Assembly (NCBI GenBank): GCA_002256205.1
Contig: NKIW01000009.1
Span: 1-64,000 of the forward strand
Source of the DNA: Rhizobiales bacterium PAR1
GTDB taxonomy: Bacteria > Pseudomonadota > Alphaproteobacteria > Rhizobiales > Beijerinckiaceae
Direction: 5' to 3'
DNA length: 64,000 bases
Under the pieces are notes generated by a model. It saw only the letters and a list, made by a program, of their open reading frames with translations. It did no database searches and had not been told where the DNA came from. Shown in pieces: positions 16,701-24,500 of the stretch (position 1 is its first letter; every line of letters starts with the position of its first letter). The position numbers and the translations under genes were made by a program.

Positions 16701-17183
16701 CTCAAAGCGCATCCGATGGCGCTGCTACGGCCGATTTTTGCCCACGAAGGCGTGTGCAGTTCAGCACAGACTGCCGCGCGCGCCGATGGGCGCTTCACGA
16801 AAACCGCCGGGCTTGTGCTGGTGCGCCAGCGGCCCGGCAAGGGCAATGCGATCTTCATCACGCTGGAGGACGAGACGGGCGTGACCAATTGCGTGCTCTG
16901 GTCGCGGCAGTTCGAGGCGCTGCGTCGGCCGGTGATGACCGCCCGGCTGATGCTGGTCGAAGGGCGCGTGCAGCGTAGCCCGGAAGGCGTGGTGCATCTC
17001 ATGGCGAGCCATGTCGTCGACCGCTCCGCGACGCTGGACCACCTGTGGGAGGCGCATCAGGGCGGCATGGCTCTCTCGCGGGCGGAGGAGACCATCCCCT
17101 CACCTCTGAACCTTGCGCCGCCGCCGCGCCATCGCCACCCGAGAGACGCCCGTATCCTGCCCAAGAGCCGGGATTTTCATTGA
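13785..17183 (+). CDS. dnaE2: Error-prone DNA polymerase III alpha subunit DnaE2
   Basis: 1132 residues, normal for DnaE2. An N-terminal PHP domain (SELISATNFSFLRGASPADH) is followed by the C-family polymerase core with the catalytic aspartates in PDIDVDF (D423 and D425) and KVDVLALGMLT (D572). Fingers and helix-hairpin-helix regions follow, then an OB-fold near residues 1000-1080 (VLVRQRPGKGNAIFITLEDE). It performs mutagenic translesion synthesis with ImuA and ImuB after LexA cleavage. Last gene of the operon, starting in the ATGA overlap with imuB. The protein appears intact. Confidence 0.96.
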   Translation: MINPPRYSELISATNFSFLRGASPADHLVLTAVLLGYQGLGIADRNTVAGVVRAFGALRDLKEGGVLPPIRVREGSGPGEYRYAPAVDESIDDSLRTLVRERAQRFRLVTGARLVFTDGTPEIVVHPAKREGWGRLCRLLTAGNIRADRKGECHLTLDDLLTDCRDLLLIAMPDRDRKPLPALLARLNEAAPGAVWLGATMPRRGDDRRRLGALHAIANAAGVPLLATNDALYADPSQRDLQDILTCIREGKSLETIGRLLEANAERHLKHPAEIARLFVDCPEAMAETVSLLARVDFTLDELTYEYPDEPVPPGKDAQGWLEELTFRHAAMRYPEGTPPKVEKLLHDELALIKKLEYARYFLTIHDIVRVAEDKGILCQGRGSAANSAVCYVLGITSVDPAEHNLLFARFISEERREPPDIDVDFEHERREEIIQHIYARYGRERAGIAATVIHYRPKSAIRDVGKALGLSEDITAALSGTQWGSWGSDITRNQVKQAGLDPDNPEIRRAVGLAKRLLGFPRHLSQHVGGFVLTRGRLDELVPIGRAAMADRTFIEWDKDDIATLKLMKVDVLALGMLTCIRKALDLLKDHEGLDWRLPDVPKDDPATYAMLCRGDSVGVFQVESRAQINMLPRLKPKVFYDLVIQVAIVRPGPIQGNMVHPYLRRRSGAEQVSFPSPAPPHPPDELYTVLNKTLGVPLFQEQAMQLAMVAAEFSDIEANQLRRAMATFRNLGTIHRFEAMMVERMVKRGYTREFAQNCYNQIKGFGSYGFPESHAASFAKLVYISSYLKWHFPDVFACALLNAQPMGFYAPAQIVRDAREHSVEVRPVDINHSFWDNVLEPARPGATSHAGRVPLALRLGFRQAEGIHEAEAKRLVAARREGFSSVEELSTRAGLHGRPMRALADADAFRSLGLDRRATLWEVRRLPEDDPLPLFAAANARELGKEAGLPLPAMSLGEHVATDYQTMRLSLKAHPMALLRPIFAHEGVCSSAQTAARADGRFTKTAGLVLVRQRPGKGNAIFITLEDETGVTNCVLWSRQFEALRRPVMTARLMLVEGRVQRSPEGVVHLMASHVVDRSATLDHLWEAHQGGMALSRAEETIPSPLNLAPPPRHRHPRDARILPKSRDFH

Positions 17184-17206
17184 AAACAACAAGATCAAAA
17201 AAGAAT

Positions 17207-17241
17207 GGGGCGCTGGCCCGGCTACCCGGATCACGCGCCCC
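17207..17241 (+). terminator. Possible terminator hairpin after dnaE2
   Basis: GGGGCGC (17207-17213) pairs with GCGCCCC (17235-17241), with an inner CCGG-CTAC-CCGG stem, 24 bp after the dnaE2 stop. There is no clear T-run downstream, so factor-independent termination is uncertain. Confidence 0.3.
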
Positions 17242-17388
17242 AGTCGGAGGGACTATCGCCGCGAACAGGACATTCAGGTCATTTTTTCGACCTCATCTGC
17301 CCTGTCTCTATTCTGGCGCCACTCTCACCGCGCTGCTCCCTGCGCGGGCAAGAGAGGTTTAACCAAGGCCCGGCGCGGCCTTGAATTC

Positions 17389-17814
17389 CTACTGACGCGC
17401 CACCGCCGCATCGCGATTGGTGCAGCATTCTGCAAAGGAATCCGCATTGAGGCAGAATTCATGCGCATGCTGGGCTGCCGTGCCATCCGCCAGCTCGTGA
17501 TCGCAGCGCGACTTGTTTTCGCAGCGCGAGCAAAGACGGGTGATATCGCGCTCGGTGACCGGCGAGAATTCCCGGATCGCCGCGTCATTGAGGCCGAACT
17601 GGGCCATCATCTTCGCGACGCGCTCCTGACTCACCGGGTCCGCGTGCATCGCCTCTTCGAGGTCGTTGACGCTGAGACCGACGTCATGGGCCAGAGCTTC
17701 AAGAGTGTCCGGCCCCTGCTCCTGCAACCAGCGATACTCGGCGTTGCCTGACAGCGAATGGCCGATTTTCGATACAAACTGGGCGATCGTTTCGCCGAAA
17801 GAATGCGCGCTCAT
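17389..17814 (-). CDS. DUF6455 family protein
   Basis: A 141-residue conserved hypothetical. The C-terminal half holds the family signature with clustered cysteines: ITRLCSRCENKSRCDHELAD, then EFCLNADSFAECC. The spacing CxxC...C...C...CC suggests metal or cofactor binding, but this is not established. The N-terminal half (NAEYRWLQEQGPDTLEALAH, LSVNDLEEAM) looks helical. No signal peptide, so cytoplasmic. An FNR/FixK-type site lies 51-64 bp upstream of the start, hinting at oxygen-responsive expression. Converges on the dnaE2 operon across 205 bp. Confidence 0.75.
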   Translation of the reverse strand: MSAHSFGETIAQFVSKIGHSLSGNAEYRWLQEQGPDTLEALAHDVGLSVNDLEEAMHADPVSQERVAKMMAQFGLNDAAIREFSPVTERDITRLCSRCENKSRCDHELADGTAAQHAHEFCLNADSFAECCTNRDAAVARQ

Positions 17815-17864
17815 GGCGGTGTCTCCGTTCGCGAAGGAGACTACGCTGCGCCGTGCAGCCCGCC

Positions 17865-17878
17865 TTGAGATGGATCAA
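17865..17878 (-). promoter_or_regulatory. FNR/FixK-like site upstream of the DUF6455 gene
   Basis: TTGAGATGGATCAA satisfies TTGA-N6-TCAA with perfectly inverted half-sites. Its near end is 51 bp from the start codon of the 17389-17814 gene. The first spacer base is G rather than the preferred T/C, so affinity might be reduced. Confidence 0.5.
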
Positions 17879-17961
17879 TCCATTGCGATAAACTGGCCGA
17901 AAACTGCACAACACTCGCTGAATTCTGGCGTTGCGCTGCCAGGTGGCCTGCCCCGCCGACC

Positions 17962-18516
17962 TTAATCTGTTTTCCCGGAGGTCTCGCGAAAGGCTTTGGC
18001 ATTCACGATGACCGGCGACTCACTCCGCAAGCCCATGCAGGCGTTTTCGAGCCTCGGCTCGAATCCCAGCCCGGTACCGATCCACGCGCCTTCCGGCTGG
18101 CCGCGCCCCTCGAATGGTACGGAGCCACGCATCCGAAGAAACAGCGTCAGCGTGTGAGAGGCCGCGACATCCATCGCCAGCGCAAGAAAATGCGTGCAGC
18201 CACGCGTCCGCCCCATCGCGGTCAGCACCGCCTCGCGGAAGCCGGCATTGATGCGGGTGCCGACAAGCCTGCGCACTGGTTCAACCGTGGCCGAGCATTG
18301 CGCAAAAGGCTGGTAATTGGCCTTCGGCTCAATGGAGAGAATTTCGAGTTCAGGCAGAGAAATCGTGCCTTCGATCGAGAGCGAATGAATGAGTTCCGGC
18401 CCGGCAGGCGCGGCATGGATATCCTCAAGGGAGGCAAAAAAGCGCACCAGACCGGCATTGACCGGCTCTATCCGGAGCTTCTTGACCCGCTCGACGCTGC
18501 CCAGCCCTTCCATCAT
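17962..18516 (-). CDS. DUF2889 domain-containing protein
   Basis: About 184 residues. Recognisable DUF2889 features: ELEILSIEPKANYQPFAQCS followed by VRRLVGTRINAGFREAVLTA and GRTRGCTHFLALAMDVAAS, the conserved GCTH segment. ATG at 18516 follows GGGGAAC and lies 19 bp after the EamA stop. A start at 18612 would run 76 bp into the EamA gene and is less likely. Family function is unknown; members are widespread near aromatic or acyl catabolism genes. The ending EPRLENACMGLRSESPVIV shows no further motif. Same direction as the transporter gene, so possibly cotranscribed. Confidence 0.65.
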   Translation of the reverse strand: MMEGLGSVERVKKLRIEPVNAGLVRFFASLEDIHAAPAGPELIHSLSIEGTISLPELEILSIEPKANYQPFAQCSATVEPVRRLVGTRINAGFREAVLTAMGRTRGCTHFLALAMDVAASHTLTLFLRMRGSVPFEGRGQPEGAWIGTGLGFEPRLENACMGLRSESPVIVNAKAFRETSGKTD

Positions 18517-18535
18517 GTTCCCCGGATTGTTCCAG

Positions 18536-19423
18536 TCAGGTTGTTCTGCCGCGGACCCGCTCGCGATGCGCCGTATATAGCCCGCTCGCGACAATGAGAG
18601 TGGCGCCAGCAAAAATCCAGCGGTCCGGAATGGTATTGAACACGAGATAGCCGATCAGGGTCGCCCAGACCAGCTGGATGTAAGAGAACGGTGCCAATGT
18701 CGAGGCGTTCGAGCGCTCCAGCGCAAACACGATCAACGCATGCGCCACAGCAGAGCCGATGCCCACTATGGTGCCCAGCATGATGAGATGAAAGCTCGGC
18801 GTGATCCAAACAAAAGGCAGCAAAATGGTCGTGCCTAAGAGCATGACTGCCGAAGACCAGACTATGGTGGTCTCGGGTGGATCGGTCGCGCTCATTGAGC
18901 GGGTCATGACATTGGAAAGTGCCCAGAAGGCCGCGCCGCCGAGCGGATAGATTGCCGCCATCTGGAACGAACTCGAACCGGGACGGACGATCAGAAGCAT
19001 CCCGAGAAAACCGACAATGGTCGCGCTGACGCGACGGATGCCGACCTTTTCACCCAGAAACACCACGGCAAACACCGTAATCAGTACCGGCCAGATGAAA
19101 TTGATCGCACTCGCATCCGCCAGCGGCAGATACGTCAGACCCGTGAGGAACAGCAACGAGGACATCAGCACGCCCGCGCCGCGCAGCACCTGCTTGAGCG
19201 GGCTATGCGGCAGGAAGATCGCCTTGCCTCTACGCCGATAGGCAATCGGCAAGGTGATGATCATCACGACTACCGAGCGAATCCACGACGCCTCAACCGG
19301 GTGTATCTGCGCCACCATGACTTTCGAGACGGCATCAGAGCACGCGAATATCAGCGCAGCGGAAAGGACAAAGGCTATCGCGAGCGGCTTGTTTTCAGCC
19401 GGGCGCTCTTCGAGTCGGATCAT
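18536..19423 (-). CDS. EamA-family DMT superfamily transporter
   Basis: A 295-residue inner-membrane protein with about ten hydrophobic segments arranged as two EamA repeats, starting LAIAFVLSAALIFACSDAVS and RYLPLADASAINFIWPVLIT-like sequence (LTYLPLADASAINF) in repeat one, and GSAVAHALIVFALERSNAST in repeat two. The family exports amino acids or metabolites or takes up small organics. Substrate not readable. It lies 72 bp downstream of the M20 peptidase and could exchange its amino-acid product. Confidence 0.88.
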   Translation of the reverse strand: MIRLEERPAENKPLAIAFVLSAALIFACSDAVSKVMVAQIHPVEASWIRSVVVMIITLPIAYRRRGKAIFLPHSPLKQVLRGAGVLMSSLLFLTGLTYLPLADASAINFIWPVLITVFAVVFLGEKVGIRRVSATIVGFLGMLLIVRPGSSSFQMAAIYPLGGAAFWALSNVMTRSMSATDPPETTIVWSSAVMLLGTTILLPFVWITPSFHLIMLGTIVGIGSAVAHALIVFALERSNASTLAPFSYIQLVWATLIGYLVFNTIPDRWIFAGATLIVASGLYTAHRERVRGRTT

Positions 19424-19495
19424 GCATGCAGTATGCTGATGATCTCCCGCTTGTCGACCAGGAATGCCGCCGCCTCCGGAATTAAACGCCCGGCG

Positions 19496-20689
19496 TCAGA
19501 TGCTGTCGCAGATGGCCAGTGCGAGCGTCTGCGCTGCGGGCACGAGACTCGCCATCTCGATGAATTCCTCCGGTGTATGGCCGCCTCCGCCAACGGGCCC
19601 CACCGAGCATAGCGTCGGGCAGCCCGCCGCAGCGGTCAGGCCGGAGTCGGCGCAACCGCCAGTGAAATCCGCCGTCACCGTGATGCCATACCCTGCTGCG
19701 GCGCGGGTATAGGCCTCCAGCAGGCGGACGGATTCCGGTGTCTGTACCAGCGGCAGGAATTCGCCCTTGATGATCAGCTCTGCCGTCACGCCCTCGACCG
19801 CCGGCGTCTCGACGATTTTCCGGATGGCGCTGACGGCCTCCTCGCGCTGCGGCGGCTCAATATAACGCAGGTCGATTTCCATCCAGGCGCTCGGCGCAAT
19901 GGTATTGACCGTCTGCCCACCACCGATCAGCCCGACATTGACCGTTATGCCGCGCTGAAGGTCCGTCAGCGCATGGAGCGGTGCGACCTTCTGCGCGAGA
20001 TCGAGGATCGCCGAGCGACCCCGCTCGTAATGCGCACCGGAATGCGCTGCCTTGCCCACGGTCTCGACGCGCATGAAAACGCCGCCCTTGCGGCCACGCG
20101 TGACGACCTGCGTATTCTGATTGCCGGCGGGGGCATTCGCATTCCTGCGGCTGGGTTCCGCATTGAACACCGCGCGGCAGAGCTTCGCTTGCGCCGTGAT
20201 ATCCGGTGCGCAGGCCGGGGATGCGATTTCCTCATCGCTGGTGGTCAGCATCCGCAGCGGGGCGCCAGGCGCACCGCAGGCAGCGAAAGCCGCCATCACG
20301 AAGGCTTCGATCACAAGGCCGGATTTCATATCCGCGACACCTGGCCCATAGCCGCGCCCGTCCCGCACGGTAAAGGGTCTGCGCCCGGCCTCGCCATCCG
20401 GAAAAACGGTATCGCGATGGCCCATCATCAGCACCGGACGCTGATCCTTGGCCTCGGGACAGGGCAAATCCGCGATCAACGCATCGCCGAAGGTTTCATG
20501 CGGGATGACGGAGACCGAAAGCCCTTGCGCGCGCCAGAAGTGCTGGAGAACCTCACCCGCGGCATCAACGCCCGCCTTGTTGTAGGTGCCGGAGTCGACA
20601 TTCACGAGTTCACCGAGCAAGGCGACCATCTCCGCCTCGTGTGCGGCAAGCCACGATACGACCGCTTGCGATAAACCGGTTTTGCTCAT
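19496..20689 (-). CDS. M20 family metallopeptidase (glutamate carboxypeptidase / CPG2-like)
   Basis: A 397-residue zinc amidohydrolase. Metal and catalytic motifs: MMGHRDTVFPDG (H and D ligands), YGPGVADMKSGL (bridging Asp), TTSDEEIASP (catalytic and ligand Glu pair) and GGGGHTPEEF (C-terminal His). A dimerisation lid lies in the middle (GKAAHSGAHYERGRSAILDL). Members cleave C-terminal glutamate or N-acyl amino acids. No signal peptide is apparent, so probably cytoplasmic. Divergent from the IclR/hydantoinase operon and sharing its regulatory region, so it may be co-regulated and process cargo of that system. Confidence 0.88.
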   Translation of the reverse strand: MSKTGLSQAVVSWLAAHEAEMVALLGELVNVDSGTYNKAGVDAAGEVLQHFWRAQGLSVSVIPHETFGDALIADLPCPEAKDQRPVLMMGHRDTVFPDGEAGRRPFTVRDGRGYGPGVADMKSGLVIEAFVMAAFAACGAPGAPLRMLTTSDEEIASPACAPDITAQAKLCRAVFNAEPSRRNANAPAGNQNTQVVTRGRKGGVFMRVETVGKAAHSGAHYERGRSAILDLAQKVAPLHALTDLQRGITVNVGLIGGGQTVNTIAPSAWMEIDLRYIEPPQREEAVSAIRKIVETPAVEGVTAELIIKGEFLPLVQTPESVRLLEAYTRAAAGYGITVTADFTGGCADSGLTAAAGCPTLCSVGPVGGGGHTPEEFIEMASLVPAAQTLALAICDSI

Positions 20690-20720
20690 CCCGCATTTCC
20701 TCTCGTAAATCTACTTGCAA

Positions 20721-20741
20721 ATGTTCCGTTAAATGGATCAT
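20721..20741. promoter_or_regulatory. Imperfect inverted repeat, candidate IclR operator
   Basis: ATGTTCC-GTTAAAT-GGATCAT has one mismatch between 7-bp arms. It sits in the 105-bp divergent gap between the M20 gene (start 20689) and the IclR gene. Placement suits an autoregulatory operator; assignment is inference. Confidence 0.45.
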
Positions 20742-20755
20742 ATTTTGAAAATATG
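20739..20755. promoter_or_regulatory. Perfect palindrome CATATTTTGAAAATATG
   Basis: Seventeen bp with 8-bp arms around a central G, AT-rich in a GC-rich genome. It overlaps the first possible ATG (20753) of the IclR gene, which argues that the true start is the ATG at 20795 and that the palindrome is an operator or promoter element. Confidence 0.5.
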
Positions 20756-20794
20756 GGATTTCAAGTTCCATTTTTTGCAACTTCTGAAGATCGC

Positions 20795-21565
20795 ATGACC
20801 ATTCTCGCCAGCGCGGCCCATGTCCTGAGATGCTTTGACAGCGAGTGCACCGAGGTCACGGTGAGTGATCTCGTGACCCGGCTCGGCATGCCCAAGAGCA
20901 ATGCCTCGCGCTTGCTGCGTGCGATGCGCGCAGTGGGTTTGCTGGAAACGGTCGGAGCCTCCAAGCGCTATCGTCCGGGGCGGCTGCTGGTTGATCTCGC
21001 GCGGGTCTACCGTCGATCTTCGACCTTGCTGGAGCACGCGAGCGCGGTGGTCGCGAAGGTTTCCTCTGCCTGCGGCCATACGGGCTATGTCAGCATTCAG
21101 GATGGCATGATGGTGATGGCGGTGACGGATCACCCCGGTTCCAATGCCTTGCGGGTCGTCAGCACCATCGGGCGACGACTCCCGGCTTTTGCGAGCGCCA
21201 CCGGGCGCAGTCTGCTCGCGCGCTTGCCGGATGGCGAGGTCAAACGCCTTTATGCTACCGGGTTGAAGCCTCCCTCCCCGAGCGCACCGCAAAGCGTTGA
21301 GGAACTTCTCGAACGCCTAGGACGCATCCGCGAAAGCGGCATTGCGACCTCGTCGGACGAAGCTACGCGCGGCGCCGATGCGCTTGCCGTCGCGGTGGGC
21401 GATCCGGCAACGGGCGAGGAAGTCAGCCTCTGTATCGTCTTGCCCGCCTCCGCCGTCGATGCTGCTGAACGCGCGGCCATCGGTCAGGCGCTTTATGAGG
21501 GCGCTGCCGAGATCGCAGCCCTGACGGGCGATGCCTATTTTCCCCGCATGTCTGCGGCGGCCTGA
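20795..21565 (+). CDS. IclR-family transcriptional regulator
   Basis: About 256 residues from MTILASAAHVLRCFDSECTE (270 if ATG 20753 is used). An N-terminal winged helix (VTVSDLVTRLGMPKSNASRL) is followed by the GAF-like IclR effector domain, with RRLPAFASATGRSLLARLPD and GIATSSDEATRGADALAVAV, both typical. The effector is unknown. It is 8 bp upstream of the fused hydantoinase gene in the same direction and divergent from the M20 peptidase, so it probably controls both from the intervening palindromes. GAAG precedes the 20795 start at suitable distance. Confidence 0.9.
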   Translation: MTILASAAHVLRCFDSECTEVTVSDLVTRLGMPKSNASRLLRAMRAVGLLETVGASKRYRPGRLLVDLARVYRRSSTLLEHASAVVAKVSSACGHTGYVSIQDGMMVMAVTDHPGSNALRVVSTIGRRLPAFASATGRSLLARLPDGEVKRLYATGLKPPSPSAPQSVEELLERLGRIRESGIATSSDEATRGADALAVAVGDPATGEEVSLCIVLPASAVDAAERAAIGQALYEGAAEIAALTGDAYFPRMSAAA

Positions 21566-21573
21566 GGACCATC

Positions 21574-24500
21574 ATGACCAAAACCACTTCCCGCTGGCGC
21601 ATCGGCTTTGATATCGGCGGCACCTTCACCGACTTCATTCTCTATGACGGCCAAGAGGCTTCGGTGACCCTGCACAAGCGGCTCACCACGCCGCATGATC
21701 CCTCAGAGGCGGCCCTCATCGGGCTCGAAGAACTCGTCGCGATGCGCGGCATAACGCTCGGTGACATCTCGGAAATGGTGCACGGCACGACGCTCGTCAC
21801 CAATGCGATCATCGAGCGCAAGGGCGCGAAGCTCGGCCTGATCACCAGCGCCGGCTTCCGCGATATCCTCGAAATGGGGACCGAGCAGCGCTACGACATC
21901 TATGATCTTTTCATTGCCTTTCCCGAACCGCTGGTCAGCCGCGATCTGAGGCTTGAAGTGCCCGAGCGCATCGACGCGCAAGGGCGCATCGTTACTGCGC
22001 TGGATACGAAAGCGGTCGAGGCCGCTGCGGCGAAGCTGGTCGCGGCGGGATGCGAAGCGATCGCGGTTTCCTTCCTCCACGCCTATGCCAACCCTGAACA
22101 TGAGCGCGCGGCGGCGGCCCTTATCCGCAAGGCGTTTCCGAGGGTGTTCGTCTCGACCTCCTCGGATGTTGTGGCGGAAATCGGCGAGTATCAGCGCACC
22201 GTCACCACGGCGGCGAATGCCTATGTGCAGCCGCTGATGGGCAAGTATCTCGAACGGATGGATGGGGCGCTGCGTTCGCGCGGCTTTGCCGGTCAGCTCC
22301 GGCTGATGCATTCGGCGGGCGGGCTGGTTTCGGTCGAAACCGCGCGCGCCTTCCCCATCCGCCTGCTGGAGAGCGGCCCGGCCGGCGGTGGTCTTGCCAC
22401 CGCGCTTTTTGGCGCGCTGGCGGGCAAGAAGGACGTGATTTCCTTCGATATGGGTGGCACGACTGCCAAGGCCTGCATGATCGAGAATGGGCGCGCGGAA
22501 ATCGCACCGATGATGGAAGCGGCGCGCGTCCATCGCTTCACCAAGGGGTCTGGCCTGCCGATCAAGGCGCCCGTGATCGAGATGATCGAGATCGGCGCGG
22601 GTGGCGGCTCCATCGCGGCGATTGACGAGGTGGGGCTCCTGAAGGTCGGACCGCATTCGGCGGGCTCGGACCCCGGCCCGGCCTGCTATGGTATGGGCGG
22701 GAAAAAGCCGACCGTAACAGATGCGAACCTCGTGCTCGGCTATTATGACCCCGGCTTCTTCCTCGGCGGGCGGATGAAGCTCGACCTTGAAGCCGCGCGG
22801 CGCGCCGTGGAAACGGTTGCAAAACCGCTCGGCATGTCGATCGAGGAAGCAGCCCTCGGCATCCACAAGGTGGTGGTCGAGAGCATGGCGGCGGCGGCCC
22901 GCGTGCATCTTGTCGAGAAAGGCAATGATCCGCGCCATTACGCCATGGTCGGTTTTGGCGGTGCGGGACCAGCGCATGCCGCGAATGTCGCGCGTGTCAT
23001 GGGCGTTTCGGAGGTCATCATCCCCCCAGCCTCCGGCGCAGCCTCCGCGCTCGGCTTTCTCGCGGCGCCACTCTCGTTTGATGGCGTGCGTTCGCTCCGG
23101 ATCGAATTCCGCGACGGATTCGACGCCGCTTCGGTCAACCGCGTGCTGGAAGCGCTCGAAATCGAGGGACGACGCCACCTCACCGAGGCGGGCGTTGCTG
23201 CGGGCGACATCACCATTGAGCGGCAGGCGGATATGCGTCTTGTCGGCCAGATGCACGATATCGCCGTGCCGCTTCCGCTCGGCCCGCTGACCTCGGCGGC
23301 GCTGCCGGCGATCCGTGAGGCCTTCGTAAAGGCCTACTCGGCACGCTACACATCCGTTTTCGACGGCGCGCGGATCGAGGCGGTGAATTTCCGTGTCCGT
23401 TGTGCCGGGCCGGTGCCGCAACTCTCGCTCAGCGGCGCGGTGGGCGGCGGCGACGTACAAAACAGCCTCAAGGGCGCGCGGAAAGCGTGGTTCGAGGATG
23501 GCGCCGCCGACGCCAAGGTCTATGACCGCTATGCGCTACGTTCCGGCGATATCATCGAAGGCCCGGCGATCATCGAGGAACGCGAGGCGACGACGATCAT
23601 CGGCCCGCGTGATCGCATTGCAGTTGATGAGAGCCTCAACCTTGTGATTGCCGTCGCAGCGACGCGCGCGGCGGAGGTTGTCATCACGCCCGGCATGGAT
23701 CGCCAGACCGCCGTGGCGCGCATTCAGGCCGACCCGATCGGGCTTGAGATCATGTGGAGCCGCCTCGTCAATGTCGTCGAGGAAATGTGGCTCACGGTAT
23801 GCCGTACGGCGTTTTCCCTCGTGATTTCCGAAGCGCAGGATTTTGCCTGCGAACTCCTCGACAAGGATGGTGAGACGCTGGCGCATTCGCCGCGCGCGAT
23901 GCCCGTGTTTAACCTCTGCCTGCCCCGCGCCGTGAAAGCGCTGCTGGCACGCTATCCGGCCGAAACGCTCAAGCCCGGCGACGTGCTCGTCACGAACGAT
24001 CCCTGGCTCTGCGCCGGGCATCTCTTTGATATCGCTGTTGTGACGCCTTGCTTCCGCAACGGGCGGCTCGTCGGGCTGATGGGCACCGTCGGCCATGTCT
24101 CGGATATCGGCGGCACCAAGGATTCGCTTCATGCCCGCGAAATCTACGAAGAGGGCCTGCAAATCCCGCCCATGAAGCTCTTCGAGGAGGGGCGGCCGAA
24201 TGAAACGCTGTTCCGACTGATCAAGGAGAACGTGCGCAACGGCGATCAGGTTCTTGGCGATATCCATTCCTTTGTCGCAGCGAATGCCATCGGCGCCGAG
24301 CGCCTGACGGCCTTCATGGCGGATTACGGGATGGAAGACCTCGGCGCGCTCGCCGATGTCGTCCAAGGCCTCTCTGAAAAGGCCATGCGCGAGGCGATCC
24401 GCGCGCTCCCGGATGGGGTTTACACCTCCACGGTGTCCAACAATCCGCTCGGGACGCCGATGCATTACCCGGTGAAGGTGACGATTGCCGGCGAAGCCAT

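Noticed and set aside
21703-23460. 585-codon open frame on the minus strand inside the hyuA half
   Set aside because: Antisense to a clear hydantoinase; composition is rich in Arg, His and Ala with no family motif. Long open antisense frames are expected in GC-rich coding DNA.
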